Positions 25,402 through 33,726 of a stretch of 61,240 nt of DNA are shown here, one piece after another. The DNA comes from Thiocapsa sp035467215 (GTDB lineage Bacteria > Pseudomonadota > Gammaproteobacteria > Chromatiales > Chromatiaceae): NCBI RefSeq assembly GCF_035467215.1, contig NZ_DATITZ010000100.1:1-61240 (forward strand). Direction: 5' to 3'. A program made the position numbers and the translations under genes. Under the pieces are notes generated by a model. The model searched no databases and was not told the origin of the DNA. It worked only from the letters and a program-made list of their open reading frames with translations. Numbering within the stretch: position 1 is the stretch's first letter; each line of letters starts with the position of its first letter.

Positions 25402-26360
25402 GACGGTGATCTCGGCGGGTCGGGGCGATCGATGCTGATGGCACGTGCCTGGCGGTCGACGAAGTCGACGCCGGCATCGTATCCGCGGATGCGCAGGATC
25501 TGGTGTCGTACGGCCGCCTCTACCAGGATCGCCAGGTTACGGCCGGGTGCGACCGGCATCGTGATCTTGGGGACGGCGACCCCGAGGATGTTGCGCACCG
25601 AGAGGCTGCCGCTGAGCCGGTCGATACACTCGAGTTGTTGTTTGTCGAGCGGCTGAAGATCGATGATCAGGTTCAAGGTCTTGCTGCGCACGACCGCGCC
25701 TTCTCCGAACATGGCGCGGATGTTGAGGATCCCCAGGCCGCGGACCTCGAGAAAATCGCGCAGGGCCTCCGGGCAGGTGCCCTCCAAGGTCTCCGGTGCA
25801 ATGCGTGCGAAACGGGGCGCGTCGTCGGCGATGAGCCGATGGCCGCGCGCGATCAGATCGAGCGCCAACTCGCTCTTGCCGACGGCCGGATCGCCGACCA
25901 GCAGGACGCCCATCCCCAGGACCTCGATGAAGACCCCGTGCACCGTCCGGCGCTCGGCGAGTGCATGGGTGAGGAAATAACGCAGATGATTGATCAGCTC
26001 CTCGTCGCCGAGGGAGGAGCCGAGCAGCGGCGTGCGGGTCTGCTCGGCGGCCTCGCGGAAGGCGGGCTCCGGGTCGATGCCGTCGGAGAAGATGACGGCG
26101 GTCGGATGATCCGAGAAGAGCTTCTCCACGGTCTCGCCGAAGGCCGTCCGGCCCAGATCCGCCAGGTAGAGCAGCTCGGCGTGTCCGATGACCTGCAGAC
26201 GATTGGGGTGGATGCAGTTCAGAGAGCCGATCAGTGACTGCCGCGAGCGTCCCGGATCCTCGCCGCGCAACGGGCGCGGGGTCGCCGGCTCGGGCGTGAG
26301 CCAGCGCAGCTTGAGCCGCGGCCCGGTCTGCGAGATCAGAGATTGAAGGGTTTCGATCAT
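25398..26360 (-). CDS. hprK: HPr kinase/phosphorylase
   Basis: A 320-aa HprK/P that phosphorylates and dephosphorylates HPr on Ser46. The Walker A GDPAVGKS is at 156-163, the catalytic His is in TVHG (141), and the HprK signature is LEVRGLGILNIRAMFG (204-219). It lies 24 bases after ptsN and overlaps rapZ. In proteobacteria it ties PTS state to carbon or virulence regulation rather than to classical catabolite repression; its target here should be the HPr two genes on. Confidence 0.96.
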   Translation of the reverse strand: MIETLQSLISQTGPRLKLRWLTPEPATPRPLRGEDPGRSRQSLIGSLNCIHPNRLQVIGHAELLYLADLGRTAFGETVEKLFSDHPTAVIFSDGIDPEPAFREAAEQTRTPLLGSSLGDEELINHLRYFLTHALAERRTVHGVFIEVLGMGVLLVGDPAVGKSELALDLIARGHRLIADDAPRFARIAPETLEGTCPEALRDFLEVRGLGILNIRAMFGEGAVVRSKTLNLIIDLQPLDKQQLECIDRLSGSLSVRNILGVAVPKITMPVAPGRNLAILVEAAVRHQILRIRGYDAGVDFVDRQARAISIDRPDPPRSPS

Positions 26361-26384
26361 CGCCGGCGCGGCCGCGCTCGCGTG

Positions 26385-26834
26385 CTAGGTCGCTTTCAGA
26401 AGGTCCAGAATGGCCGCGGGCGAGGCCGCATCGCGCAGGCGTGCGCGGGTTGCCGACTCGCTGAACCGACTTGCCAGATGGGCGAGCAGTTGGAGGTGCT
26501 CCTCGGTCGCGGTCTCCGGAACCAGGAGCGCAAAGGCCAGATCGACCGGCTCGCCGTCGGCTGCATCGTAATCCACACCCCGCGCGGTTTGCACGAAAGC
26601 CCCGATGACCTGAGAGACTTCCTTGATCCGCGCATGGGGCAGGGCCACACCGTGACCGAGCCCGGTGCTGCCGAGGCGTTCGCGCTCGAGGAGGCGCTCG
26701 AAGACGCTCTCCGTGCTCAAGCGTGGGTGGTCGTTGGCGAGCAGCTCGGCAAGGGTTTCGAGTAAACGCTTCTTGCTGGAAATCTCGAGCCCCTGACCGA
26801 TCCGGGCCTCGTTGATCAGATCGGGGCTGAGCAT
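26385..26834 (-). CDS. ptsN: Nitrogen-regulatory PTS EIIA (PtsN)
   Basis: A 149-aa EIIA(Ntr) with the phosphorylatable His67 in GHGVALPHARI. EIIA(Ntr) modulates K+ transport, sigma-54-dependent genes and other targets according to its phosphorylation. Its place between hpf and hprK is the standard rpoN-cluster order. No PtsP or NPr is present; enzyme I and HPr from the same operon could feed it. Confidence 0.95.
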   Translation of the reverse strand: MLSPDLINEARIGQGLEISSKKRLLETLAELLANDHPRLSTESVFERLLERERLGSTGLGHGVALPHARIKEVSQVIGAFVQTARGVDYDAADGEPVDLAFALLVPETATEEHLQLLAHLASRFSESATRARLRDAASPAAILDLLKAT

Positions 26835-27013
26835 CGGTATCGGCTCCCGTGCGCTGCGGGCGTGCAGCGCTGCAGCTGGTGGCTCTTGGATCGATGCCCG
26901 CGCGGCGACGGCGGGCGAGGGTATGTGGTCATGGATGCTGGATATCCTCGGATGTCTGGCCGGGGCCGGTGATTCCGCCTACCGGCCTCGTGCCCGATCC
27001 CGTTCGTTGAATG

Positions 27014-27045
27014 CCTCCGACGGGGCAAGAGCGATCCGTCGGAGG
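27014..27045 (+). terminator. Inverted repeat between hpf and ptsN
   Basis: CCTCCGACGG (27014-27023) and CCGTCGGAGG (27036-27045) form a perfect 10-bp stem with a 12-base loop, followed by TTTT on the plus strand. The genes around it run on the minus strand, where no T-run follows. It may therefore be a processing or attenuation hairpin in the rpoN-hpf / ptsN transcript. Confidence 0.5.
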
Positions 27046-27078
27046 TTTTCGCGGCATGTGCGCGCCGCGCCGAGTGCC

Positions 27079-27414
27079 TCAGCTCTGATCGGACTCCTCG
27101 GCCTCGTTCACCTTCGGGCTTGCGGCGCGATGATCGCTCTTTTTCTCCTTGTGGCGCAGCACTTGGCGATCGAGCTTGTCGATCAGTCCGTCGATCGCGG
27201 CATACATGTCCTCGTGGACCGAGTCGGCAAAGACCTTGCTGCCGTTGATATGCAGTGTGGCTTCCGCCTTTTGGGCAAGCTTCTCGACGCTCAGAATGAC
27301 GTGAGCGTTGATGACGTGGTCGAAGTGCCGCGCAAGGCGCTCGAACTTCGTGTCGACGTAGCCTTTCAGCGCATCGGTGACGTCGATGTGATGACCCGTC
27401 AGGTTGATCTGCAT
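27079..27414 (-). CDS. hpf: Ribosome hibernation-promoting factor
   Basis: A 111-aa short HPF/YfiA-type protein: MQINLTGHHIDVTDALKGYV, and VHEDMYAAIDGLIDKLDRQV before a charged tail. It binds the 30S decoding centre during stationary phase or starvation. It sits directly after rpoN, as in most gammaproteobacteria, and is followed by a strong inverted repeat. The tail after residue 95 is acidic and probably disordered. Confidence 0.95.
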   Translation of the reverse strand: MQINLTGHHIDVTDALKGYVDTKFERLARHFDHVINAHVILSVEKLAQKAEATLHINGSKVFADSVHEDMYAAIDGLIDKLDRQVLRHKEKKSDHRAASPKVNEAEESDQS

Positions 27415-27444
27415 CTTGTGACTCCTTATGGTTCAAACGGCCTG

Positions 27445-28929
27445 TCAGTCCAGGCGCTTGCGCTCGTTCGAGGGTGGAACCCCCATGGCCTCGCGGTACT
27501 TGGCGACGGTTCGCCGCGCGACATTGATCCCCTGATCGGCGAGCTCCTGTGCGATCTTGCTGTCGCTCATGGGCTTTCTCGCGGACTCGCCGGCGATCAG
27601 CTTGCGGATCAGGGCACGAATTGCGGTCGACGAGCATTCGCCGCCGGAAGCGGTGTTGACGTGCGAGGAAAAGAAATACTTGAACTCGAAGGTCCCCCGC
27701 GGCGTGTGCATGTATTTCTGCGTGGTCACTCGAGATACGGTCGACTCGTGAAGCTCCAATGCCTCGGCGACATCGCGCAGCACCATCGGCTTCATCGCCT
27801 CGTCCCCGTGCTCGAAGAATTCCTGCTGCATCTCGACGATCTTCGCGCCGACGCGCAGCACCGTGTCGTTGCGGCTGGCCAGGCTCTTGATGAACCAGCG
27901 TGCCTCCTGCAAATGGCTCTTCAAGGTGACGCCGTCCGCGCTTTGATCGGCGCGTCGGATCAGGCGCGCGTAGTCGGCGTTTACTCTGAGTTTAGGTGTC
28001 GACTCGGGATTTAGCTCGACCGACCATCGGCCCTCGCGTTTGCGCACGAAGATATCCGGGACGACATACTGGGCCGGCGTGCCGGCGATCAGGCTGCCGG
28101 GGCGGGGATTGAGTCGACGGATCAATGCCAGCGCACCTGCGACGGTCTCCTCGGGCTCCTTCAGCTGTCGCACCAGCGAGGCGATGTCGCGTTTGGCCAG
28201 ATACTCGAACCCGTCGCGGCAGACCGCCGTCGCGGCGTTTCGCCAAGGCGTTTGGGGGGGGAGCTGGCTCAACTGGATCAGTAGGCATTCCGGGAGGTTG
28301 CGGGCACCCACACCCGGCGGGTCGAAGGATTGAATGCGGTGAACGACCGCCTCGACCTCCTCTGCACCGATCTCGGGATGGTCGATGGTCAGGAGCAGCT
28401 CATCGACATCGATGCGCAGATAGCCGTCGGCGTCGATCGAGTCGATGACCGCTTGGGCGATCATGTTGTCGCGCTCGCTCAGTCGGCAAAGGTTGAGCTG
28501 CCAGGCAAGGTGGTCGAGCAGGGTTTGAGGCCGGCTCTGTTGGGCGAAGGGATCGTAATCCGAGCCGTCGTCCGAGCCGTGCGAGGTGCTCGGCAGGTAG
28601 GAGTCGAAGACGTCGGTCCAGAGGGTGTCGACCGGCAGCTCCTCTGGCATCTCGTTGGATTCGGCGTGGATCTCGCGGTCGACGGCTTGCTCGACCGCGA
28701 CCCGGGGCGTTTCGATGTCTTCGCTCTGGATCGTGCCCGACTGCTGCACCTCGCCTGCGTTGAAGCGGTCCGCTTCGTCGCCTTCCTCCAGCATCAGGTT
28801 GGTGTCCAGTGCCTCCTGAATCTCCTTCTGGAGCTCGACTGTCGAGAGCTGCAACAGACGGATCGCCTGCTGCAACTGAGGCGTCATGGTCAGGTGTTGG
28901 CCGAGCCGAAGCTGGATGGATTGCTTCAT
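27445..28929 (-). CDS. rpoN: RNA polymerase sigma-54 factor
   Basis: A 494-aa RpoN. Region I is glutamine- and leucine-rich (RLGQHLTMTPQLQQAIRLLQ), followed by an acidic region II. The C-terminal DNA-binding part includes the RpoN box ARRTVAKYRE. It directs activator-dependent transcription from -24/-12 promoters, for example for nitrogen assimilation and fixation. It heads the hpf-ptsN-hprK-rapZ-PTS genes and follows lptB after a 197-base gap with nothing obvious in it. Confidence 0.97.
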   Translation of the reverse strand: MKQSIQLRLGQHLTMTPQLQQAIRLLQLSTVELQKEIQEALDTNLMLEEGDEADRFNAGEVQQSGTIQSEDIETPRVAVEQAVDREIHAESNEMPEELPVDTLWTDVFDSYLPSTSHGSDDGSDYDPFAQQSRPQTLLDHLAWQLNLCRLSERDNMIAQAVIDSIDADGYLRIDVDELLLTIDHPEIGAEEVEAVVHRIQSFDPPGVGARNLPECLLIQLSQLPPQTPWRNAATAVCRDGFEYLAKRDIASLVRQLKEPEETVAGALALIRRLNPRPGSLIAGTPAQYVVPDIFVRKREGRWSVELNPESTPKLRVNADYARLIRRADQSADGVTLKSHLQEARWFIKSLASRNDTVLRVGAKIVEMQQEFFEHGDEAMKPMVLRDVAEALELHESTVSRVTTQKYMHTPRGTFEFKYFFSSHVNTASGGECSSTAIRALIRKLIAGESARKPMSDSKIAQELADQGINVARRTVAKYREAMGVPPSNERKRLD

Positions 28930-29126
28930 GAATCGCGGATGCGCTTTTCGAGGTGTTCGCTCAGGTGGCCGCCATGGCAGGTGGCCGCCACGGCCAATGC
29001 TGCTCGATCCTAGCCGTTTCAGTCCGGTGAAGGCGTCATCAGCCGAGTCAGGACCTCATCTTACACCCAACATCCCGGAAAGAGCAGCCAACCGATGCGC
29101 GCCGCCATGTGCGGGCTGGTTCGGAC

Positions 29127-29897
29127 CTACATGGAAAAATCCGCGCCGAGGTAGACGTCGCGCACCTGCTGATCGGCCAGCAGCTGCGCCGGGGTGCCCG
29201 CCGCGATCACGCATCCCGCGCTGATGATGTAGCCTCGGTCGCAGATATCGAGCGTCTCGCGCACGTTGTGATCCGTGATCAGCACGCCGATCCCGCGGTC
29301 GCGCAGATGCGACACGATGGCCTTGATGTCTCCGACGGCGATGGGGTCGACGCCTGCGAAGGGCTCGTCGAGCAGCATCACCAGCGGGTCGACCGCGAGC
29401 GCGCGCGCAATCTCCAGGCGCCGACGCTCCCCGCCCGAGAGGCTCAACGCGAGCGATCCGCCGACATGAGCGATTCCAAGCTCTTCGAGCAGGCGCTCGC
29501 AGCGCAGGTTTCGGTCGGCCCGGGACAGATCGCCGCGCGCCTCCAGGATGGCGAGGATATTGGCGCGCGCGCTGAGCTTGCGAAATACCGAGGGCTCCTG
29601 TGCCAGATAGCTCAGCCCTGCGCGTGCGCGGGCATGCATCGGCTTCAGGGTGATGTCCTGCCCGTTCAGCGCGATGCGGCCCTCGTCCGCCGGGATCAGG
29701 CCGACGATCAGATAGAAGCAGGTGGTCTTGCCCGCGCCGTTGGGCCCGAGCAGACCCAAGACCTCGCCGGCGCCCACGCTCACACTCACGTCGCGCAGGA
29801 CCTGACGGCCGCGATAGCTCTTCTTTAAATGCTCCGCGCGCAGCGTCGTCGAGCCCGAGCCGATGTCTGAGTCGGAAACCGCAACGAGATCGTTCAT
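29127..29897 (-). CDS. lptB: LPS export ABC transporter ATPase LptB
   Basis: A 256-aa ABC ATPase. The Walker A GPNGAGKT is at 51-58; the signature LSLSGGERRR and Walker B MLLDEPFAGVDPIA are complete, as is the H-loop ITDHNVRET. It powers extraction of LPS from the inner membrane with LptFG and LptC. The start ATG at 29897 is only two bases from hairpin element E14; upstream ATGs lie inside the element. AGGA directly before the start comes from the element junction. Confidence 0.95.
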   Translation of the reverse strand: MNDLVAVSDSDIGSGSTTLRAEHLKKSYRGRQVLRDVSVSVGAGEVLGLLGPNGAGKTTCFYLIVGLIPADEGRIALNGQDITLKPMHARARAGLSYLAQEPSVFRKLSARANILAILEARGDLSRADRNLRCERLLEELGIAHVGGSLALSLSGGERRRLEIARALAVDPLVMLLDEPFAGVDPIAVGDIKAIVSHLRDRGIGVLITDHNVRETLDICDRGYIISAGCVIAAGTPAQLLADQQVRDVYLGADFSM

Positions 29898-29899
29898 CC

Positions 29900-29983
29900 T
29901 AAACCGCGTCTCCGCCGAGGCTCTCGGGATCATTCAACTGTGGTCTCCGATCGAAGGTCATCGGTCGCCTCGGACGCGGTTCA
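29900..29983. repeat. Hairpin-ended intergenic element, class B-like (copy E14)
   Basis: An 84-bp element from TAAACCGCG to CGCGGTTCA, with a left interior CGTCTCCGCCGAGG like class B. It separates lptA (stop at 29987) from lptB, splitting an otherwise overlapping lpt operon, so it may modulate lptB expression. Confidence 0.78.
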
Positions 29984-29986
29984 GCC

Positions 29987-30508
29987 TCATTCCTCCTCCG
30001 GGGTGATGGTGATCTTGACCCTTCCGCTGCCACCGGCACGGAAATGGGCGCGGGCGCGATCGTAGACGATACGCTCGCTCGCGACGCGGTCGGCGCCCTG
30101 AATCAGCAAGGCGTCCTCGATCAGGGTGAGCTCGTCCTTGTCGGCGTCGTATTCCATGCGTTTGGCGAAGGCCAGGACCTCGCCCTCGTCGTTGTCGAGG
30201 AGCTGTTTGAAGCTGGCGGGCGCGCCGAGCGCGATGATAAAGCGCGGGCGGCGATCGTCGCGATGATAGACGGTCACATGATCGCCGAGGAGCCGCATGC
30301 TCCCTTGGTCGACCTGGACATTGCCGACATAGATGCTGGTGTTCTCGGCTTCGAGGACCTCGACATCGTCGGCTTCGATCAGGATGGGTTGGCTCGCATC
30401 CTCCTCGAGCGCCGCCGCCGGGGCGCACGCGAAGGCGACGACGCAGGCCAGGGTCGCGGTCAGGGCGAGGCCCCGACGCCGACGTTCGTAAAATCCTCTG
30501 TCGCTCAT
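29987..30508 (-). CDS. lptA: LPS transport periplasmic protein LptA
   Basis: A 173-aa OstA-like protein with a signal peptide (positively charged RRRRG, then a hydrophobic LALTATLACVVAFACA, cleaved near AAA-LEED). The mature part has the beta-jellyroll pattern of LptA (ILIEADDVEVLEAENTSIYVG). It bridges LptC and LptD across the periplasm. The start (30508) overlaps lptC by ATGA. It ends just before element E14. Confidence 0.93.
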   Translation of the reverse strand: MSDRGFYERRRRGLALTATLACVVAFACAPAAALEEDASQPILIEADDVEVLEAENTSIYVGNVQVDQGSMRLLGDHVTVYHRDDRRPRFIIALGAPASFKQLLDNDEGEVLAFAKRMEYDADKDELTLIEDALLIQGADRVASERIVYDRARAHFRAGGSGRVKITITPEEE

Positions 30509-31131
30509 GGCTCCTCGATCTGCTCGGGTGCGATAAAGATATGTGCGCGTCCGTCGAACTGGGCACGGACGGGTTCGTCGTACCATAGACGCATCCCGGT
30601 CGCGTTCAGCCGATCCAACGCGCTGGTGACTTGGACCGGTCGATCGGTCTCGGCGAAGGCCCGTTTGTGCCAGATGCGCATCAGCTCGGTCTCCATGCGG
30701 GTGGCGGGCCGACTCGCGTCGCCTTTGCGCTCGAGCTCAACCGCCCCCTCGAGCCGGACCTCTTCCCCGCCGGGGAGGACCAGGCCGCTGTCGGCACGCG
30801 CGCGCCAGGGCTCGGCTTCGGTCTCGCCTTCGCGCTGATAGAGTGTCATGCGTGGGCGATCCAGCTCCGAGACATCCTCCTCGACATACTGGCGCAGCTC
30901 GTCGGCGATCAGGCGCCGGCTCGGCTTGCCCGTGTCGTCGGTCTCGGTCGCCGTGAATCCGGCGACGACATAATCCGGGAGTCGCGCGCGCTCGACCTCG
31001 GGTGCGGCCGGCTCGGGCTCGGGGCGCAGCTGCCACCATCCCAACAGCCCGGACGCCACGAAGAAGGCGGCGAGCATCCACTGACGTGCGGACCAGATCG
31101 GCAGGTCGCTGACCCGGAGACGTCCGCTCAT
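30505..31131 (-). CDS. lptC: LPS export protein LptC
   Basis: A 208-aa protein with one N-terminal membrane anchor (WMLAAFFVASGLLGWWQL) and a periplasmic OstA-like domain (LPDYVVAGFTATETDDTGKP). It takes LPS from LptBFG to LptA. It overlaps kdsC upstream and lptA downstream by ATGA in each case, so kdsC-lptC-lptA are tightly coupled. Confidence 0.93.
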   Translation of the reverse strand: MSGRLRVSDLPIWSARQWMLAAFFVASGLLGWWQLRPEPEPAAPEVERARLPDYVVAGFTATETDDTGKPSRRLIADELRQYVEEDVSELDRPRMTLYQREGETEAEPWRARADSGLVLPGGEEVRLEGAVELERKGDASRPATRMETELMRIWHKRAFAETDRPVQVTSALDRLNATGMRLWYDEPVRAQFDGRAHIFIAPEQIEEP

Positions 31132-31649
31132 GGCGTGCCGGCGACGATCCGCGCCCAGGTGCCCTGCGCCTCCATGATCAGCTCGCAGACCTCGCGCGCC
31201 GCCCCGCGACCGCCGCGCGCTTGGGTGCAGAGATGGGCGTGGCCGCGCACCAGATGATGCGCGTCGGCGACCGCAACGGCGAGTCCGACCCGCCGCATGA
31301 TGGGCAGATCCACGAGATCGTCTCCGACGTAGGCGATGGCCTCGTCGTCGAGGGAGAGGTCGCGTTTGAGCGCCTCGTAGGCCGGGAGCTTGTCGCGGCA
31401 GCCTTGGAAGAGGTGCTCCACGCCGAGACTTTGCATGCGGATGCTGACCACCTGCGAGGTCCGGCCCGTGATGATTCCGATCTGCACCCCACTCTCCTGG
31501 AGCATCACCATGCCGTGTCCGTCACGCGAGTTGAACGCCTTGTACTCCTGGCCGTCGTCGCCGAGATAGAGGCTGCCGTCGGTCAGCACCCCGTCGACGT
31601 CGAAGATAACCAGGCGGATCAGGGCGGCGCGTTCGAGGATGTCTTGCAT
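31128..31649 (-). CDS. kdsC: 3-deoxy-D-manno-octulosonate 8-phosphate phosphatase
   Basis: A 173-aa HAD phosphatase of the cap-less KdsC type: DVDGVLTDG with nucleophile D17 and acid/base D19, ITGR, and GDDLVDLPIM. It makes free Kdo for lipid A attachment. It lies between kdsD and lptC in the conserved order. The 111-base gap to kdsD holds a fragment of the AGCTATC repeat. Confidence 0.95.
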   Translation of the reverse strand: MQDILERAALIRLVIFDVDGVLTDGSLYLGDDGQEYKAFNSRDGHGMVMLQESGVQIGIITGRTSQVVSIRMQSLGVEHLFQGCRDKLPAYEALKRDLSLDDEAIAYVGDDLVDLPIMRRVGLAVAVADAHHLVRGHAHLCTQARGGRGAAREVCELIMEAQGTWARIVAGTP

Positions 31650-31704
31650 GGGGTCAGTCCTCTTGGGTGTCGAGTCGGGGGGCCGGGGGGAGCTTCCGGC
31701 TTCT

Positions 31705-31733
31705 TGCCTCCTGCCGCCAGCTATCAGTTATCA
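31705..31733. repeat. Short relative of the AGCTATC repeat
   Basis: GCCTCCTGC followed by CAGCTATCAG and TTATC, the same word pair as at 16361-16410 but with fewer units, in the kdsC-kdsD gap. Confidence 0.45.
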
Positions 31734-31760
31734 ACCTTTGGCTGGTGGCCGGCGGCTTCC

Positions 31761-32780
31761 TCACATGACCCCGGCGCGCAGTAGATCGTGCATGTTCAGT
31801 GCGCCGACGGGTCGGCCGGTGTCGTCGATGACCAGCAGCGCGTTGATGGATCGGGACTCCATGAGGCGCAGTGCCTCGGCGGCGAGTGCGTCGGCCTTGA
31901 TCGTGATGCAGTTGCGGGTCAGCACGGTGTCGATGGCGGTGCGATGGACATCGATCCCGCGGTCCAGCGCGCGACGCAGGTCCCCGTCGGTGAAGATCCC
32001 GGCAAGGCGTCCCTCGTCGTCGACCACGGCGCTCATGCCCAAGCCTTTGCGTGACATCTCCTCCAGGGTCGCCCGCAGGGTCGTGCCCAACGGGACCGAC
32101 GGCAATTGCTCGTCGCGGTGCATCACCTCGCCGACGTGCAGCAGGAGCCGACGCCCGAGACTGCCGGCCGGGTGGGAGCGGGCGAAGTCCTCGGCTGTAA
32201 AGCCGCGGCTTTCGAGCAGGGCGATGGCCAGCGCATCGCCCATCACCAGGGTTGCGGTGGTGCTCGATGTCGGGGCGAGGCCGAGCGGACAGGCCTCGCT
32301 TGCCACACTCACGTCGAGATGGACGTCGCCCTCTCGCGCCAAGGTCGATTTGGGTTTGCCGGTCATGCTGATCAGCGGTACGCCGAGCCGCTTGAGCAAG
32401 GGCAGCAGCATCAACAGCTCGGCCGTTTCGCCCGAGTTGGACAGGGCCAGGACGACGTCGCGGGGCGTGATCATGCCGAGGTCGCCGTGGCTGGCCTCGC
32501 CCGGATGCACGAAAAAAGCCGGGCTGCCCGTGCTCGCCAGGGTCGCCGCGATCTTGCCGCCGATGTGGCCCGACTTGCCCATCCCGAGGACGACGATGCG
32601 ACCCTCGCAGGCCAGCATGTAACGGCACGCGGCCACGAACTCATCGTCGATCCGCCCGGCCAGGGCCGTGACCGCGCCGGCCTCGGTCTCGATGACGGCG
32701 CGCCCGAGCGCCTTGATCTTGGCCGATTCGCCAAGCTCGAGCTCAACCGGCGGGCTGCCGAGTCTGCGTCGATCTGTCAT
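31761..32780 (-). CDS. kdsD: D-arabinose 5-phosphate isomerase
   Basis: A 339-aa protein with an N-terminal SIS sugar-isomerase domain (VVLGMGKSGHIGGKIAATLASTG, ALSNSGET) and two C-terminal CBS domains (from about 215). It converts ribulose 5-phosphate to arabinose 5-phosphate, the first Kdo-specific step. GGAGCAGC supports the ATG at 32780. It is the first gene of the minus-strand kds-lpt-rpoN-pts run. Confidence 0.95.
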   Translation of the reverse strand: MTDRRRLGSPPVELELGESAKIKALGRAVIETEAGAVTALAGRIDDEFVAACRYMLACEGRIVVLGMGKSGHIGGKIAATLASTGSPAFFVHPGEASHGDLGMITPRDVVLALSNSGETAELLMLLPLLKRLGVPLISMTGKPKSTLAREGDVHLDVSVASEACPLGLAPTSSTTATLVMGDALAIALLESRGFTAEDFARSHPAGSLGRRLLLHVGEVMHRDEQLPSVPLGTTLRATLEEMSRKGLGMSAVVDDEGRLAGIFTDGDLRRALDRGIDVHRTAIDTVLTRNCITIKADALAAEALRLMESRSINALLVIDDTGRPVGALNMHDLLRAGVM

Positions 32781-33070
32781 GCTGCTCCGAGATCCTCCAT
32801 CGCGTGGCTTCCACATCGGCAGCGGCGCGACGGGCCTTCTTGGTTGGACCGGCGGGTCGGGCGGACGCGCGAGTGCGAAGTCCGCCGATTCCCGCGCAGG
32901 CATTGGTGGACTGCGCTGCGCTTCCCATTACCCTACTGTCGTGGCCGGCAATGTGGCCGGTTCGTATGAGCACGGCCGCGCGGTGCAAAATACACCAATG
33001 AGAGGTCCGGCGTCGCGCCGACGGGCATCTCCGCCGCCAAACACGATCTGATCGGAGCAACTTCGACACC
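32781..33070. other. Divergent intergenic region
   Basis: About 290 bases between kdsD (minus) and an unknown gene (plus). It should hold promoters for both the kds/lpt and mla directions, but none is near consensus. Overlapping long frames here are shadows. Confidence 0.4.
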
Positions 33071-33634
33071 ATGAGCCGCATTCTCCCCGTAAGAAACGGA
33101 TGGGATCCGTCGCCCGGCGACGCCGAATTCTATCCCGACGATCTCCCCGAGGACTGGCGGCTGACCTATTTCGCCAACACGCTCGACGCCGTTGCGCTCG
33201 ACGCCGATGTTTGGGGACACGCCGATGCGGGGCGTATCGAGCAGTGGAGTCGGGATGTGCCGGCATCCTTTGCATTCTATCTCCGGCATGACCCCTGCGC
33301 AGCGGCGGTCGCGGCGTCTGCCGGGGTACAAGCGCTTCTCGGCGAGCGTTTCGGCGGCTGGATCCTGTGTTCGGATCAAGACGGACCGGGCGACCTTCTC
33401 CAGCCTGCATACGTCCTGATCGAATCCGTCTCGGCCGCGGCGGGGTCGCGTGCAGCGGCACTCGCATGCGCGGTGCCCGCCGGGCTCGACACCGATCTGC
33501 GTGCTGCGCGCAGCTGGCTGGAAGGGCTCGCCGCAGCTGCCCAAGGGCGACCGATGCTCGCCTTGATGGGCGGGGCGCGATTCGAGGACGTGCGTCGCTG
33601 GCAGTCACTCGTGGCGTTGCTCGGCCTGGGTTGA
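33071..33634 (+). CDS. Uncharacterised protein upstream of mla
   Basis: A 187-aa protein I cannot assign. Its N-terminus (NGWDPSPGDAEFYPDDLPEDWRLTYFAN) recalls the opening of DUF72-type proteins (a YPDDLP/W pattern), but the rest is shorter and does not show that family's barrel motifs. It is soluble, with no signal peptide. It precedes the mla genes on the same strand with an 80-base gap containing a candidate promoter, so it is probably separate from them. Confidence 0.65.
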   Translation: MSRILPVRNGWDPSPGDAEFYPDDLPEDWRLTYFANTLDAVALDADVWGHADAGRIEQWSRDVPASFAFYLRHDPCAAAVAASAGVQALLGERFGGWILCSDQDGPGDLLQPAYVLIESVSAAAGSRAAALACAVPAGLDTDLRAARSWLEGLAAAAQGRPMLALMGGARFEDVRRWQSLVALLGLG

Positions 33635-33660
33635 GGGGCCGGCCGTTGATGCTCCGGCGG

Positions 33661-33689
33661 TTGACGCTCCGGGGCAAGCCCGCCAGAAT
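33661..33689 (+). promoter_or_regulatory. Candidate promoter for mlaFEDCB
   Basis: TTGACG (33661-33666), a 17-base spacer and CAGAAT (33684-33689). The -35 is strong and the -10 weak. It would start transcription about 30 bases before the ATG at 33727. Confidence 0.4.
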
Positions 33690-33726
33690 GGCGTGTTTTC
33701 CACCCGCGCCGACAGCGATACGATCT

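Noticed and set aside
29934..29986. A longer lptB start inside element E14 (ATG at 29933)
   Set aside because: It would translate repeat sequence; the ATG at 29897 fits the LptB family N-terminus and has AGGA directly upstream.
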